Assembly (NCBI GenBank): GCA_031292485.1
Contig: JARLHA010000006.1
Span: 62,001 to 126,000, forward strand
Length of the DNA: 64,000 bases
Direction of reading: 5' to 3'
Source: Mucilaginibacter sp.
Lineage (GTDB): Bacteria > Bacteroidota > Bacteroidia > Sphingobacteriales > Sphingobacteriaceae
The number at the start of each line of letters is the position of its first letter. The stretch's first letter is position 1. A program made the position numbers and the translations under genes. Below are positions 25,896 to 36,480 of the stretch, in pieces. The notes under the pieces were generated by a model. It was not told where the DNA came from, did no database searches, and saw only the letters and a program-made list of their open reading frames with translations.

Positions 25896-26758
25896 CAATG
25901 TTTGCAAATCTTTCCGCAAAAATGTTAAAGCATTTTTAGAATGATGTTTGATTTAAGCAATTTTTAGCTCCGGTACTTAAATTTTTAACTTCTTTTAACA
26001 GGTTTTTAAATATTAAGTGACCGTTTCCTGCGTTTTCTTTTCAATAATCTGATAAACACAGCAGCTTTTATGTTTTATAAAACACAGCGTGCAACTCGGA
26101 TCGTTTTTAAAAATAGTTTGTTTTTGATTAAAATAATGCAAAAAAATGATATAAATCGGAGCAATTTGCCAAAAAATAAGGCATTAATTGAAATAAACTG
26201 TCAAAAAAATACTCTTTTTTTATTTTTTTGACATTTTTTTTAAAAAAGTTGGTTAAAAAAACAACCTATTGGTAAAAAACACAAAAATTTCAAACTAAAA
26301 ATTAACATAAAATAGCGTTTTTTTACCCACATTCATTTTTTTTAAAAAATTATGATATTTTTAACAAAATGTTTGTATTTTTGACAATCAAATAGGAACA
26401 ACAAGCTTTTTTACAAAAAAATTACAAAAAAAATTGTTCTTATATTAAATGTTAGTGTTACATTTACACCGTAATACAAATTAAAAAAGTCTTCTCATAA
26501 TTTAGGTTTATAATTGGTTAGTAAAGGCCCCTGCCCATCAGGGGCTTTACTTGTTTTATAGGGTTTTTACAACCGGCCACCCCCTTTGATCCGAAAACCC
26601 TGCCCTGTGCTCCTATTGATCCGCAAAAATCCATATTAGCCTTTACAGACATAAAATGTGATTTAGGGCCCAAATTTATCCTAAAAGGTAATAGCTTTAC
26701 CGTGTATTAAATTATTTAACAAAACTTTTGTATTTACTTTAAATAGCTACCTCTGGTT
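25896..26758. other. Long AT-rich gene-free region
   Basis: 863 bp with no supportable gene. 26100-26480 is extremely AT-rich (many A and T runs). A tttgtatttttgac motif at about 26367-26380 resembles promoter boxes, and a terminator-like hairpin closes the stretch at 26521-26550. A small RNA between these points is possible. The rest serves as divergent upstream region for the MFS exporter and the glycoside hydrolase. Confidence 0.5.
26521..26559 (+). terminator. Orphan terminator hairpin in gene-free region
   Basis: gtaaaggcccctg (26521-26533) pairs with caggggctttac (26539-26550) with one bulged G, followed by ttgttttat. No protein gene ends here, so it probably ends an unannotated transcript. 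Confidence 0.55.
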
Positions 26759-29245
26759 ATGTATTTAAAAACATCACGAATCGCACTGATTTTCTTAGCT
26801 GGTTTTATTTTGCCGTTTGCCGTTATGGCACAATCAGCATCAAAGGATATAACCATCAATGCGCCCGGCATTCAAATGGTGCTAAATTATGACCACCAGG
26901 CCAGTATTACCTCGTTGACTGCCGGCGGACAAAAGGTGATCAGCGGCGCCGAAGGCGTTTTTACTTCGGTAAATATGGACGGTACGGTTTATTCTTCGCT
27001 GCATTTAAAAACATCGCCTATACTCCTTAAAACAAAAAACACCATTAAACTCAATGGGATTCATTTTGGACCAATTACTGAAAACTGGACTTTTACTATT
27101 TCACCCCAAAACATAAAATGGAGCATTGAAAGAAGCACCGCAAGACCCCTGAAGGTAGATGAAGCTGCTTTCCCGGCATTCAATTTCGATAGCATCAATA
27201 CCTGGGAAGGCGCGTACCAGGGTTATGGCGGCCTGGCCTGGTTTTACCTGTTTAATGAAAAACTTAATACTTACGGGATTCACACCCGTTCTTCTGATTT
27301 CTGGAACAGCAAGAATAACATTGGGTTGAATATAACCGTTGATGCCCCCGGCAAAAATGTTTGCATGAAATATAGCCGCACCAACGGGGATAAGCTGGCA
27401 TACACCGTTGGTGTTTCAGACAAAGAAATGCAGTTTAAAATGGACACCGGCACTAACCGGAGAAGATTTATCAGGCAACGGACAGATGTATGGGCGCCAT
27501 TTACCGTCCCGGCAGGTAAAAGTTATCAAACCATAAAACTGAGCTATTTTAATTTTAACCAAAAATATGGCCGCGGAAAATTAATGGGTATTGACAGCAT
27601 CGCGGTAAGCGCGGTATTAAATACCATTGCCAGGATAGGGGTTATTGACTCGCTGCATTTTGGCGGCAACAGCTGGCATACCCCCTATGGCCCCATCTGC
27701 CTGCACGAACAATATATTGGCCAGCTGGGCCTCGGCATTAATGACCCCAAATATCTGAAAGGCTACCAAAGTTGCCTGGATTATTACCGCGACCATGCCA
27801 TAAAACCAGATGGCCGCGTATACCCGCGCTGGGCCTATACAAACGAGGATGCCATGCCCGGCAAATTCAACCAATATGGTTTTTACGAGGCGCAATGGGG
27901 TATTTTAATGGACTCGAACCCCGACCTGGTGACCAATGTTGCCGAGTTATATGACATGACGGGTGATAAAAACTGGGTTAAAACGCACCAGCTATCGTGC
28001 GAAAAAGCTTTGGACTGGATCCTGAAACGCGACAGCAACCATAACGGCCTGGTAGAAATGATGACCAATGACCAGAGCGAAAAAAAGAGCAGTGATTGGA
28101 TAGATATTATTTGGGCATCGTACGAAAACGCTTTTGTGAACGCCAAACTATACCACGCCCTTGTAAAATGGGCCGCTATTGAACGGCAGTTAAATAATAA
28201 TACCAAAGCGGGCTATTACGAAGACTTTGCGGCCAGGTTGAAAATAAGCTTTAATAAATCGACTAAAGAGGGCGGTTTTTGGGATGAGGAAAAAGGATGT
28301 TATGTGCACTGGATAGATAAAAACAAAACGGTGCACGGCACCAATATGGTTACGCCGGTAAACTTTATGGCGATTGCTTACGGCATTTGCGATGATAATG
28401 CACGGAGAAAGATCATCCTGGATAATATAGAAACACAGATGCAGCAGGAGAAACTCTTCTTCTGGCCGATAGCCATGACCACTTATGCGCCCGGCGAAGG
28501 AAATGGATGGCAGTTCCCTTTCCCGAATTATGAAAACGGCGACCTGTTTTTATCGTGGGGCTCCTTAGGTGTAAACGCCTATGCGGCATATAGCCCTGCG
28601 CTTGCCCTTAAATATGTAAAAAATGTGCTTAACCAATATAGCAAAGACGGGCTTGCGTTTCAGCGTTATGGCCGGCTGAAACAGGATGGTTTGGGTGACG
28701 ATATCCTGTCAGGCAATAGTTTGGCAATAGTGGGCCTTTACCAGGCCATTTACGGCATCAACCCTGAATATAACCGCTTTTACCTGAACCCACATATTAC
28801 GCCTGAACTTGAAGGCACCAGTTTAAACTATAAATTCAGGGGCGAACGTCTTGTTATCAGCCTTGATCATGATAAATATGCGGTTGGTAATGGCAGATTT
28901 AAAGTAATTGCTCCAAAGGATTTTGGATTTTATGCCACCAAAACCCAATTGAGTTATTTTGACGGGAACAACACAAATGCTGCTTTGGAAGTTACTTCCG
29001 CAAAACCGTTAACCATCGAAATAAAAAACCGGGAGGCAGGTAATATTGAATGGCTGCAAACTTCGGCCCCTTCATCAACGCCGTTGATTTATATCGTCCA
29101 TCAATTGAAACCCAATTCTGACTATATTTATAGTGCAGATGATAAGCTTGTTAAAAATATCAGGAGCAATGCATCGGGTGATCTCGTTTTCAGCAGTCAG
29201 GGCTCCGCAACGGCTGAAGTAATAACGATCTCGTCCAAAAAATAA
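26759..29245 (+). CDS. Secreted six-hairpin glycoside hydrolase
   Basis: 828 residues with a signal peptide (1-24, ending AVMAQS). The N-terminal 270 residues form a beta-rich domain. Residues from about 290 to 680 look like an (alpha/alpha)6 barrel related to GH63/trehalase-like or MGH1-type hydrolases: YGFYEAQWGILMDSNPDLV, SNHNGLVEMMTNDQSEKKSS and EGNGWQFPFPNYENGDLF carry acidic residues in typical catalytic positions. The C-terminus is beta-rich. I cannot fix the GH family or substrate. No SusCD pair is next to it, so it is not part of a classical polysaccharide locus here. Confidence 0.75.
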   Translation: MYLKTSRIALIFLAGFILPFAVMAQSASKDITINAPGIQMVLNYDHQASITSLTAGGQKVISGAEGVFTSVNMDGTVYSSLHLKTSPILLKTKNTIKLNGIHFGPITENWTFTISPQNIKWSIERSTARPLKVDEAAFPAFNFDSINTWEGAYQGYGGLAWFYLFNEKLNTYGIHTRSSDFWNSKNNIGLNITVDAPGKNVCMKYSRTNGDKLAYTVGVSDKEMQFKMDTGTNRRRFIRQRTDVWAPFTVPAGKSYQTIKLSYFNFNQKYGRGKLMGIDSIAVSAVLNTIARIGVIDSLHFGGNSWHTPYGPICLHEQYIGQLGLGINDPKYLKGYQSCLDYYRDHAIKPDGRVYPRWAYTNEDAMPGKFNQYGFYEAQWGILMDSNPDLVTNVAELYDMTGDKNWVKTHQLSCEKALDWILKRDSNHNGLVEMMTNDQSEKKSSDWIDIIWASYENAFVNAKLYHALVKWAAIERQLNNNTKAGYYEDFAARLKISFNKSTKEGGFWDEEKGCYVHWIDKNKTVHGTNMVTPVNFMAIAYGICDDNARRKIILDNIETQMQQEKLFFWPIAMTTYAPGEGNGWQFPFPNYENGDLFLSWGSLGVNAYAAYSPALALKYVKNVLNQYSKDGLAFQRYGRLKQDGLGDDILSGNSLAIVGLYQAIYGINPEYNRFYLNPHITPELEGTSLNYKFRGERLVISLDHDKYAVGNGRFKVIAPKDFGFYATKTQLSYFDGNNTNAALEVTSAKPLTIEIKNREAGNIEWLQTSAPSSTPLIYIVHQLKPNSDYIYSADDKLVKNIRSNASGDLVFSSQGSATAEVITISSKK

Positions 29246-29284
29246 ACTCATTATATATTTGGTTAAAATTAAAAAAACGTATTT

Positions 29285-29512
29285 GTGGAAACTATTGATA
29301 ATGCTGAGAAGCTAAAACAGGCCCGAACGATCTTTTGGGCAAACCTTTCATTATTGCTGTTCGCGCTTGCTTTTTTTATAAAATCGCTGGGCGGAAACGT
29401 AGTCTGGAAAATGATCTGTTCAGGAGTCGGTTTTACGATTATATTTGGATTAACACTAATGTTATTTCTCAGGATTCTTCAGTTAAAAAAAGCGGGTAAA
29501 AAATTAAATTAG
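29285..29512 (+). CDS. Small two-helix membrane protein
   Basis: 75 residues using a GTG start. Two transmembrane helices (about 16-34 and 41-66) and a basic C-terminus. 39 bp after the glycoside hydrolase, same strand. No family recognised. Confidence 0.5.
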   Translation: METIDNAEKLKQARTIFWANLSLLLFALAFFIKSLGGNVVWKMICSGVGFTIIFGLTLMLFLRILQLKKAGKKLN

Positions 29513-29631
29513 CAGTCAGCCCGGCTTTTGCTCACACCTTTTGCAAAGTCCGAAGCGCTGCTTTGCTGTCGTAATTGCTATTTTAGTGCTGTTTTAAAGC
29601 TTAACTGATATTACCATTAAAAACCAATGCT

Positions 29632-31275
29632 ATGCGAAAAACGATACTTACCACCGTCAGCATTTTTATGCTTACCGGCGCTTTAATGGCCCAAAACGTA
29701 ACCAAAGCCTCGATTGAATCAACCGAGAAAATGTATGGCCTCAATTTTACTGATGCAAAGCGCGATTCGATGACCGACATCCTGTCGAAGAACATCAAGA
29801 CATACGCCTTCCTGCACAGCCGGAATTTTAAAAATGATGTACCGCTGCCATTAGCCTTTAATGTTGATCTGCCAGGTTTGATCGTGCCCAAAAAGCAGTT
29901 ACCTGTACATTTTAATATCCCGGCAAATGTTGAGCTGCCTGAAAATAGCAACGACCTTGCTTTTTACAGCATCCCGCAACTGGCATCATTAATCAAAAAT
30001 AAAAAGATCAGCTCCGAAAAGCTTACCCGCTTTTATTTGGACCGGTTGAGGAAATACGGCCCGGTGCTGCATTGTGTTATCGAACTGACGGATACCCTCG
30101 CTATTGCCCAGGCTAAAAAAGCCGATGCCGACCTGGCCAAAGGTATTTACCATGGCCTGCTGCATGGCATCCCTTATGGCATCAAAGATCTTTTTGCAGT
30201 TAAAGGCACCCATACCACCTGGGGAACGCCGCCTTATAAAGATCAAATTATTGATGAAACATGCTTTGTGGCCCAAAAACTGCAGGCAGCAGGCGCAGTG
30301 CTGGTTGCCAAACTATCCTTAGGCGAACTGGCGGAAGACGACGTTTGGTTTGGCGGCTTAACCCGCAACCCCTGGGATATCAGTAAAGGTTCCGGCGGAT
30401 CATCCGCGGGTTCGTCTTCGGCTACCGCTGCCGGATTGGTTCCCTTCGCTATTGGTACCGAAACCTATGGCTCCATTGTTGACCCGGCCATGCGCTGCGG
30501 GGTAACCGGTTTAAGGCCTACTTATGGCAGCATCGCCCGCACAGGCGCCATGGCCCTTTGCTGGACCTCAGACAAGGTTGGCCCCATCTGCCGTTCGGCC
30601 GAAGAAGATGCCATTGTGTTTAATTACATCCATGGTACAGATAAAAAAGATGCTTCAGCCATTGATTTTGCCTTTAACTATACAGGCTCCGTCGACATTA
30701 AAAAATTAAAGATCGCTTACGTAAAAAACTATATTGATACCCTGCCGGAAAACAGTACCGAAAAACAAACACTGGCCACGCTGAAGAAAATGGGCGCTAC
30801 CGTAACCGGCATCAATTTCCCGGATAATTTACATGGGGATGAAACACTGTCGCTGATCATTGGCGTGGAATCTGCCGCTGCTTTTGACGAACTTACCCGC
30901 ACCAACCAGGACGACCTGATGGTACAGCAGGGCAAGGACCGCTGGCCGAATACCTTCCGCACTTCGCGCTTTGTACCGGCGGTGGAGTACCTGAATGCCT
31001 GCCGCTATAGGTACCAGGTGATGGAGCAGATGGATCCTTTTTTAGATAAGTATGACGTGATCATTACCCCGCCGGAAACCGGCGACCAGCTGGCTATTAC
31101 CAACCTAACCGGTAACCCGAGTATCACTTTGCCCAATGGCTGGCTTAAAAACAATATGCCTGCCAGTATCAGTTTTATTGGCAAACATTTTGGTGAGGCA
31201 AAACTACTGGCCTTTGCCAAAGCTTACCAGGAATATACCGGGTATAATTTAAAACACCCGGCCATGTTCAAATAA
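29632..31275 (+). CDS. Secreted amidase (amidase-signature family)
   Basis: 547 residues with a signal peptide (1-20, ending ALMAQ). The amidase-signature triad is visible: Lys185 in PYGIKDLFAVKG, cis-Ser257 in GSGGSSAGSSSA, and nucleophile Ser281 in GTETYGSIVDPA. The first 110 residues are an extra leader region with no counterpart in GatA. The signal peptide and the lack of gatB/gatC rule out the tRNA amidotransferase. Likely periplasmic hydrolysis of an amide; substrate unknown. Confidence 0.9.
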   Translation: MRKTILTTVSIFMLTGALMAQNVTKASIESTEKMYGLNFTDAKRDSMTDILSKNIKTYAFLHSRNFKNDVPLPLAFNVDLPGLIVPKKQLPVHFNIPANVELPENSNDLAFYSIPQLASLIKNKKISSEKLTRFYLDRLRKYGPVLHCVIELTDTLAIAQAKKADADLAKGIYHGLLHGIPYGIKDLFAVKGTHTTWGTPPYKDQIIDETCFVAQKLQAAGAVLVAKLSLGELAEDDVWFGGLTRNPWDISKGSGGSSAGSSSATAAGLVPFAIGTETYGSIVDPAMRCGVTGLRPTYGSIARTGAMALCWTSDKVGPICRSAEEDAIVFNYIHGTDKKDASAIDFAFNYTGSVDIKKLKIAYVKNYIDTLPENSTEKQTLATLKKMGATVTGINFPDNLHGDETLSLIIGVESAAAFDELTRTNQDDLMVQQGKDRWPNTFRTSRFVPAVEYLNACRYRYQVMEQMDPFLDKYDVIITPPETGDQLAITNLTGNPSITLPNGWLKNNMPASISFIGKHFGEAKLLAFAKAYQEYTGYNLKHPAMFK

Positions 31276-31326
31276 AGCCGTTTATTAGGTGTTAAGTCTG
31301 TAATTTTATCGAAACAAATAAATTTT

Positions 31327-32175
31327 ATGAAAGCATTTTTGGGTATGGGCCTTTTAGGCTCAAATTTTGTTAAGGCGATGACCAGCAAAGGCGACCATGT
31401 ACAGGTTTGGAACCGTACCGCCAGCCGTGCAAAAGCATTGGAAGCATTTGGCGCAAAAGCTTTTGAAAGCGCTGCCGACGCGGTTAAAGGCGCGGATGTG
31501 GTTCACCTTTGCGTTAAGGACGATGCAGCGGTTGACCAGGTATTGGAACAAGCTGCGCCTGGATTAAAAAAAGGCGCTTATATTATCGACCATACCACTA
31601 CATCAGCGAAAGGCGCTATTGAACGCACCAAAGCCTGGAAAGAACGCGGCTTTACGTACCTGCATGCCCCGGTATTTATGGGCCCGCCTAACGCGCTGGC
31701 CAGCACCGGCACCATGCTGGTTTCGGGCGACCAAACCGTGATCGCAAAGATGGAACCTGAACTTTCCAGAATGACGGGCAAAGTGCTTAACCTGGGCGAG
31801 GTGGAAGGCAAAGCGGCAGGCATGAAACTGATAGGCAACCTGTTTTTAATAGCGCTTACAGGCGCATTGTCAGATACCCTTGCGCTGGGTAAGGCACAGG
31901 GCATTACCGGTGACGATATCCTGGGCTTATTTGATAACTGGAACCCGGGCGCCATGACGGTTGCCCGCCTGAAAAGAATGATGGCCGGCGGTTTTGACGA
32001 CCCGTCGTGGGAGTTGAGCATGGCCCGCAAGGACGCCGGCCTGATGATGTCGGCAGCAGACGAAGGCGGGGCAGACCTGCTGGTGATTCCGGCTATTGCC
32101 GCTGAAATGGATAAATGGATTGAAAAGGGCCACGGCAATAACGATTGGACCGTGTTTACCAGCCCTAATATTTAA
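31327..32175 (+). CDS. NAD(P)-dependent beta-hydroxyacid dehydrogenase family protein
   Basis: 282 residues. Rossmann motif GMGLLGSNFV right at the N-terminus, NRTASRAKALEAFGA, the DHTTTSAKGAIER substrate motif and the catalytic-Lys helix (KAAGMKLIGNLFLIAL) place it with 3-hydroxyisobutyrate dehydrogenase and tartronate-semialdehyde/glyoxylate reductases. Specific substrate is unknown. The next gene, xthA, starts 16 bp downstream, so they may be cotranscribed. Confidence 0.88.
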   Translation: MKAFLGMGLLGSNFVKAMTSKGDHVQVWNRTASRAKALEAFGAKAFESAADAVKGADVVHLCVKDDAAVDQVLEQAAPGLKKGAYIIDHTTTSAKGAIERTKAWKERGFTYLHAPVFMGPPNALASTGTMLVSGDQTVIAKMEPELSRMTGKVLNLGEVEGKAAGMKLIGNLFLIALTGALSDTLALGKAQGITGDDILGLFDNWNPGAMTVARLKRMMAGGFDDPSWELSMARKDAGLMMSAADEGGADLLVIPAIAAEMDKWIEKGHGNNDWTVFTSPNI

Positions 32176-32191
32176 GAAATTTGATGATGAT

Positions 32192-32962
32192 ATGAAAATA
32201 GCCACCTATAATGTAAACAGTGTAAATGCAAGGCTCCCGGTGGTGCTGCGCTGGCTGAATGAAACCGCACCTGATGTGGTATGCCTGCAGGAACTGAAGG
32301 CCCCGCAGGATAACTTCCCTGAAAAAGCATTAGCGGATGCCGGTTATAACGCGCTTTGGCATGGCCAGAAAAGCTGGAATGGGGTAGCTATCCTGGCGCG
32401 AAACGCGGACATAACAGAAGTGAGGCGCGCGCTCCCCGGCGACCCTGAGGATGAACACAGCCGCTATATTGAAGCGGTGGTAAACGGCATTACCGTTGGC
32501 TGCCTGTATTTGCCCAATGGCAACCCGGCTCCCGGCCCCAAATTCGATTATAAACTGCGCTGGTTTGAAAGGCTTACCCTGCATGCGGCCGATTTACTGG
32601 CAGCAGGCAAACCCGCGGTATTAACCGGCGACTATAATGTAATGCCTACCGAACTGGATGTTTATAAACCCGAAAAATGGGTAGACGATGCTTTATTCCG
32701 CCCGGAAACCCGTGCTGCTTTTAAAAAACTGGTTGACCTGGGCTGGACAGACGCTATAAGGAAACTTCACCCCGACGATAAGATCTATACCTTCTGGGAT
32801 TATTTCAGGAATGCTTATGGCCGCGATGCCGGTTTGCGCATCGACCACTTTTTATTGAGTCCTGACCTGGCCGAACGTCTTATGGGAGCCGGCGTAAACC
32901 GGGATGTAAGAGGTTGGGAAAAAAGTAGCGACCATGCCCCGGTTTGGATCGAGCTGGCTTAA
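32192..32962 (+). CDS. xthA: Exodeoxyribonuclease III
   Basis: Apurinic/apyrimidinic endonuclease and 3' exonuclease. The start at 32192 gives MKIATYNVNSVNARLPVVLR, the standard N-terminus; the longer open frame overlaps the upstream gene. CLQELKAPQDNFP (metal-binding Glu), TGDYNVMPTELDVY and the final SDHAPVWIEL motif are intact. 256 residues, expected length. Confidence 0.95.
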   Translation: MKIATYNVNSVNARLPVVLRWLNETAPDVVCLQELKAPQDNFPEKALADAGYNALWHGQKSWNGVAILARNADITEVRRALPGDPEDEHSRYIEAVVNGITVGCLYLPNGNPAPGPKFDYKLRWFERLTLHAADLLAAGKPAVLTGDYNVMPTELDVYKPEKWVDDALFRPETRAAFKKLVDLGWTDAIRKLHPDDKIYTFWDYFRNAYGRDAGLRIDHFLLSPDLAERLMGAGVNRDVRGWEKSSDHAPVWIELA

Positions 32963-33183
32963 ATTCCATATTCCGGAAGGGAAATTCTAAAAATGGGAAC
33001 ATCAACCAATCAACAACGAACAATACCTCCTTTTGGGGAACTATCGGATATCAAACTTGCCGGAGCAGGGTATTATTCCTGATAAATTTGCCAGCCGTAT
33101 ATTCAAAGTAAATAGGGGTTGGCTTTTCATTTATTGGAAAAAAACTTTAATTTCACAGTTGCCATTAAGCTTTTATCGACAGC

Positions 33184-36100
33184 ATGAAATACCTGGTTTA
33201 CTTTTTACTATTTTACATTACAATTTCCAAAACCGCCTCCGCGCAAAATACAGAACTGATCAATTCGGGCGAAGTAATCCAACGCGGCGCGGCGCTTTAT
33301 GATTCGGGCCAATACAAAAACGCGCTCGTCGAATTAAATAAAGTAAACCGGAGTGACACCAATTATGTATGGTCGGTTTATGAGAAAGCTCTCACTTGTG
33401 AAGCCGACAGTCAATACAGCCAGGCTATTAAATATTGTGAAGAAGGGTTGGCGCTGAAAGAGCAGCGCGACTATGAAGCTGAACTTTATAACACCTATGG
33501 CAACACCCTGAACGAAATGGGCCAGCCCGAAAAAGCTTTAAAGGTTTTTGATGCGGCGCTTGCCAGGTATCCTGTTTACTCCCTGTTTTATTATAACAAA
33601 GGGGTGGTTATGCTTGGCTTAAATAAATTGGAGGAAGCTGAACATTTGTTTCAGCAGTCGCTGGTTATTAACCCGTATATGTACAGCGCCCATTTCCAGT
33701 TGGGTGTGGTGGCTTTAAAGCAGGGTAAGATCATCCCTGCTTTTTTGAGTTTGACGGGCTACCTGCTGGTGAACCCCCAGGGTAGGTTCTGGCAGAAATC
33801 GGTTAATTTGCTCAACCAGATTTCAAAAGGCACCGACGAGATCCTTCAGCTTAAAAACAAACGGACCATAACCCAGTCTGAAAATTACCAGGAGGCGGAG
33901 GATATTTTACTATCGAAAATTGCACTTGACAATGCTTATAAGTCCATTACTACACTTGATGACCCCATATGCAGGCAAATACAGGCCATGTTTGAAAAAC
34001 TGGAGCTTAAGGATAGCGATAACGATTTCTGGATCCAATACTATTTGCCTTTTTATAAAAAGGTATTTAATGAGGGGAAGTTTGAACCCTTTATTTATGA
34101 TGTTTTTTCGAACGTAAAACTACCTGCAATACAGGATTACAACAAAAAAAATAAAAAAACACTCGAAGCTTTTACAAACGATGCCGCAGATTATTTCAAT
34201 AACATACGTGCAACACGGGTATTAATGAAAAAAGACAGGGATACGGTTAGCAGCCGGTATTATTATAATAGCGGGTTGCTATTTGGAAAAGGTTTGTTGG
34301 TAAATAACGGAAAAACGCTAAACGGCTACTGGGAGTTTTACTACCCGCAGGGTAACATTAAAAGCAAGGGCATTTTTAATACCAAAGGCGAACGGGAAGG
34401 CACCTGGCTGATCTATTTCCGTTCGGGAAAATTGAAAGCAAAGGAAACTTCCAAAAACGGGAAGCTGGAAGGCCCGCAGGAATATTATTTTGAAAACGGC
34501 AACCCCTCCTCGACCGAAAACTACACCAACGGAGACCCCGATGGCCTGGTTGCCGCTTATTATTACGCCGGCAATACCCGGTCAATTACCGGGTACAAGG
34601 CCGGGAAAAAGGACGGCGAATTAAAAACATTTTTCTCCAATGGTAACCTTGAATCAACAGATAATTATGTAAACGGGTTGCAAAACGGCACCGCTAAGGC
34701 TTATTTTAAAAGCGGCGAACTTAAAGAGGTGGAGCAGTACAGCAATGGCAAAGCCGAAGGTACTTACAAAGCCTACCATGAAAATGGCACTATTGCTACC
34801 GAAGGACAAAACATAAAGGACAATGCCGAAGGCGAATGGAAATATTATTTTGACAATGGGAAATTGCAGGAAAAGCGCAATTATGTAAACGGCCTGGAGG
34901 ATGGCCTTCATGAAGAATATGATGAAAGCGGGCAATTAACGGCCAGTTACCAAAGCAAAAAAGGCAAGGAAAATGGCGAATCGGATCTGGTTGATAAAGG
35001 CGGGAAAGTTTATGGAAAATATTTTTATGATAACGGGATAGTTAAGTCAGCAAAATACTTTGATAAAGCAGGCGCTCAGCTAAGCGCCGACGAAAAGGTC
35101 GGAGATATATTTAATATCATTACCTATACGCCCGATGGCTATAAAAAGGCCCATTTGTATTATAACAAAAAAGGCGACCTGGAGGGCCCCGATACTACGT
35201 TTTACCTTTCGGGGAAGGTTGAGGCAATTACTTATTATAAAAACGGGAAAGAAAATGGCGTTGCCGTATCTTATTATTTAAACGGGAAAGAAAAATCTGA
35301 AGTAAACATGACGGACGGTAAAGAAAACGGCCGATACACCGGTTATTATTTAAACGGCCAGCCGGAAACAACAGGGTGGTTTACGGACGGTGAATGGCAG
35401 GGAGAGTGGCAGTTTTACGATGAATCGGGAAGAATAACTACAAGAACGTATTACCTGGATGGTGATATTGATGGCTACAAAGAGCATTTTCATCCTGATG
35501 GGAAAAAATATACCGAGGAAAAATATAAAACCGGCTGGCTTGAAAAAGTAACACAATTTGATGAAGCCGGTAACGTTATGGCTGTTGATTCCTTTCCAAA
35601 ATCTACCGGCAAATACACGTTGGTCTATCCCGGCGGAAAAACAATGGAACAAGGCAATTATATAAACGGCGAATTTGATGGCCCGTACAAAACCTATTAT
35701 TTTGACGGCAGTTTAGAGAGCAGTTATTATTATAAAAAAGGAGTTCGCGACAGTTTGTTTGTGAGTTATTATTACGGGGGACTAAAAAAATCAGAAGGCC
35801 TGTATAAAAACGGCAACAAAACCGGTGTATGGAAATCTTATAACGACGATGGCAAATTGACCAACACTACAGAATATGTAAAGGATGCAATGAATGGCGT
35901 AAAAACGAGCTATTTACCCAATGGCAGCAAGTATATTATTTCAGTTTATAAAGACGACCTGCTTGAGGGCCCCGAACAGTACTTTGACCCTGATGGCACC
36001 CTGGCGTACGAGGTTAATTTTGAGGCAGATAGAGCAAAGTCATTTTCGTACCTGGATAAGGATGGTAAGTTACTTCCGCCGATCCCGATATCCTGTGTTA

Positions 36101-36480
36101 ACGGGGTAATGAAATCCTATTATCCAAATGGTAAAATATCAAGGGAATGCACCTACAACGACGGTAAGAAAAACGGAATAGAACTGGTATATTACAACAA
36201 TGGCCAGCTGTTATCATCAGACACCACCCTGTACGGGCTGTCAAATGGTGTATACAGGGATTTTTATAAGAATGGAAAACCAAAATCGATCTACCGGTAT
36301 ATAATTGACAACGCAGATGGCGTTTGCAGCGACTTTGACGAAAATGGCATATTAAAAATGGAAAAAGCTTATGACGTGGGGATGAGTGACGGCCCGGCTA
36401 AGTATTACCAAAATGGCAAATTGATGAAAACGATGATCTACCGGGACGGCACACTTATATCTTCGGAAAATGAAAAATAA
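33184..36480 (+). CDS. Large TPR / YwqK (MORN_2) repeat protein
   Basis: 1098 residues with a signal peptide (1-20, ending ASAQN). Residues about 30-215 hold tetratricopeptide repeats (DSGQYKNALVELNKV, AELYNTYGNTLNEMGQPEKALKVFDAAL). From about 370 to the end there are roughly 25-30 YwqK/MORN_2 repeats of the pattern GxYxxYYxNGxxxxExxYxNG. The short YwqK protein has been described as an antitoxin in some annotations, but long exported versions like this are probably scaffolds or cell-surface proteins. The stop overlaps the next gene by 11 bp, forming an operon with two DUF3857 proteins. Confidence 0.85.
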   Translation: MKYLVYFLLFYITISKTASAQNTELINSGEVIQRGAALYDSGQYKNALVELNKVNRSDTNYVWSVYEKALTCEADSQYSQAIKYCEEGLALKEQRDYEAELYNTYGNTLNEMGQPEKALKVFDAALARYPVYSLFYYNKGVVMLGLNKLEEAEHLFQQSLVINPYMYSAHFQLGVVALKQGKIIPAFLSLTGYLLVNPQGRFWQKSVNLLNQISKGTDEILQLKNKRTITQSENYQEAEDILLSKIALDNAYKSITTLDDPICRQIQAMFEKLELKDSDNDFWIQYYLPFYKKVFNEGKFEPFIYDVFSNVKLPAIQDYNKKNKKTLEAFTNDAADYFNNIRATRVLMKKDRDTVSSRYYYNSGLLFGKGLLVNNGKTLNGYWEFYYPQGNIKSKGIFNTKGEREGTWLIYFRSGKLKAKETSKNGKLEGPQEYYFENGNPSSTENYTNGDPDGLVAAYYYAGNTRSITGYKAGKKDGELKTFFSNGNLESTDNYVNGLQNGTAKAYFKSGELKEVEQYSNGKAEGTYKAYHENGTIATEGQNIKDNAEGEWKYYFDNGKLQEKRNYVNGLEDGLHEEYDESGQLTASYQSKKGKENGESDLVDKGGKVYGKYFYDNGIVKSAKYFDKAGAQLSADEKVGDIFNIITYTPDGYKKAHLYYNKKGDLEGPDTTFYLSGKVEAITYYKNGKENGVAVSYYLNGKEKSEVNMTDGKENGRYTGYYLNGQPETTGWFTDGEWQGEWQFYDESGRITTRTYYLDGDIDGYKEHFHPDGKKYTEEKYKTGWLEKVTQFDEAGNVMAVDSFPKSTGKYTLVYPGGKTMEQGNYINGEFDGPYKTYYFDGSLESSYYYKKGVRDSLFVSYYYGGLKKSEGLYKNGNKTGVWKSYNDDGKLTNTTEYVKDAMNGVKTSYLPNGSKYIISVYKDDLLEGPEQYFDPDGTLAYEVNFEADRAKSFSYLDKDGKLLPPIPISCVNGVMKSYYPNGKISRECTYNDGKKNGIELVYYNNGQLLSSDTTLYGLSNGVYRDFYKNGKPKSIYRYIIDNADGVCSDFDENGILKMEKAYDVGMSDGPAKYYQNGKLMKTMIYRDGTLISSENEK

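Noticed and set aside
29632..31275. GatA subunit of the Glu-tRNA(Gln) amidotransferase
   Set aside because: A signal peptide, an extra N-terminal region and absence of gatB/gatC point to a secreted amidase instead.
33033..33302. 89-codon frame before the YwqK-repeat gene
   Set aside because: It overlaps the signal peptide region of the real gene in another frame and has no supporting start or homology.
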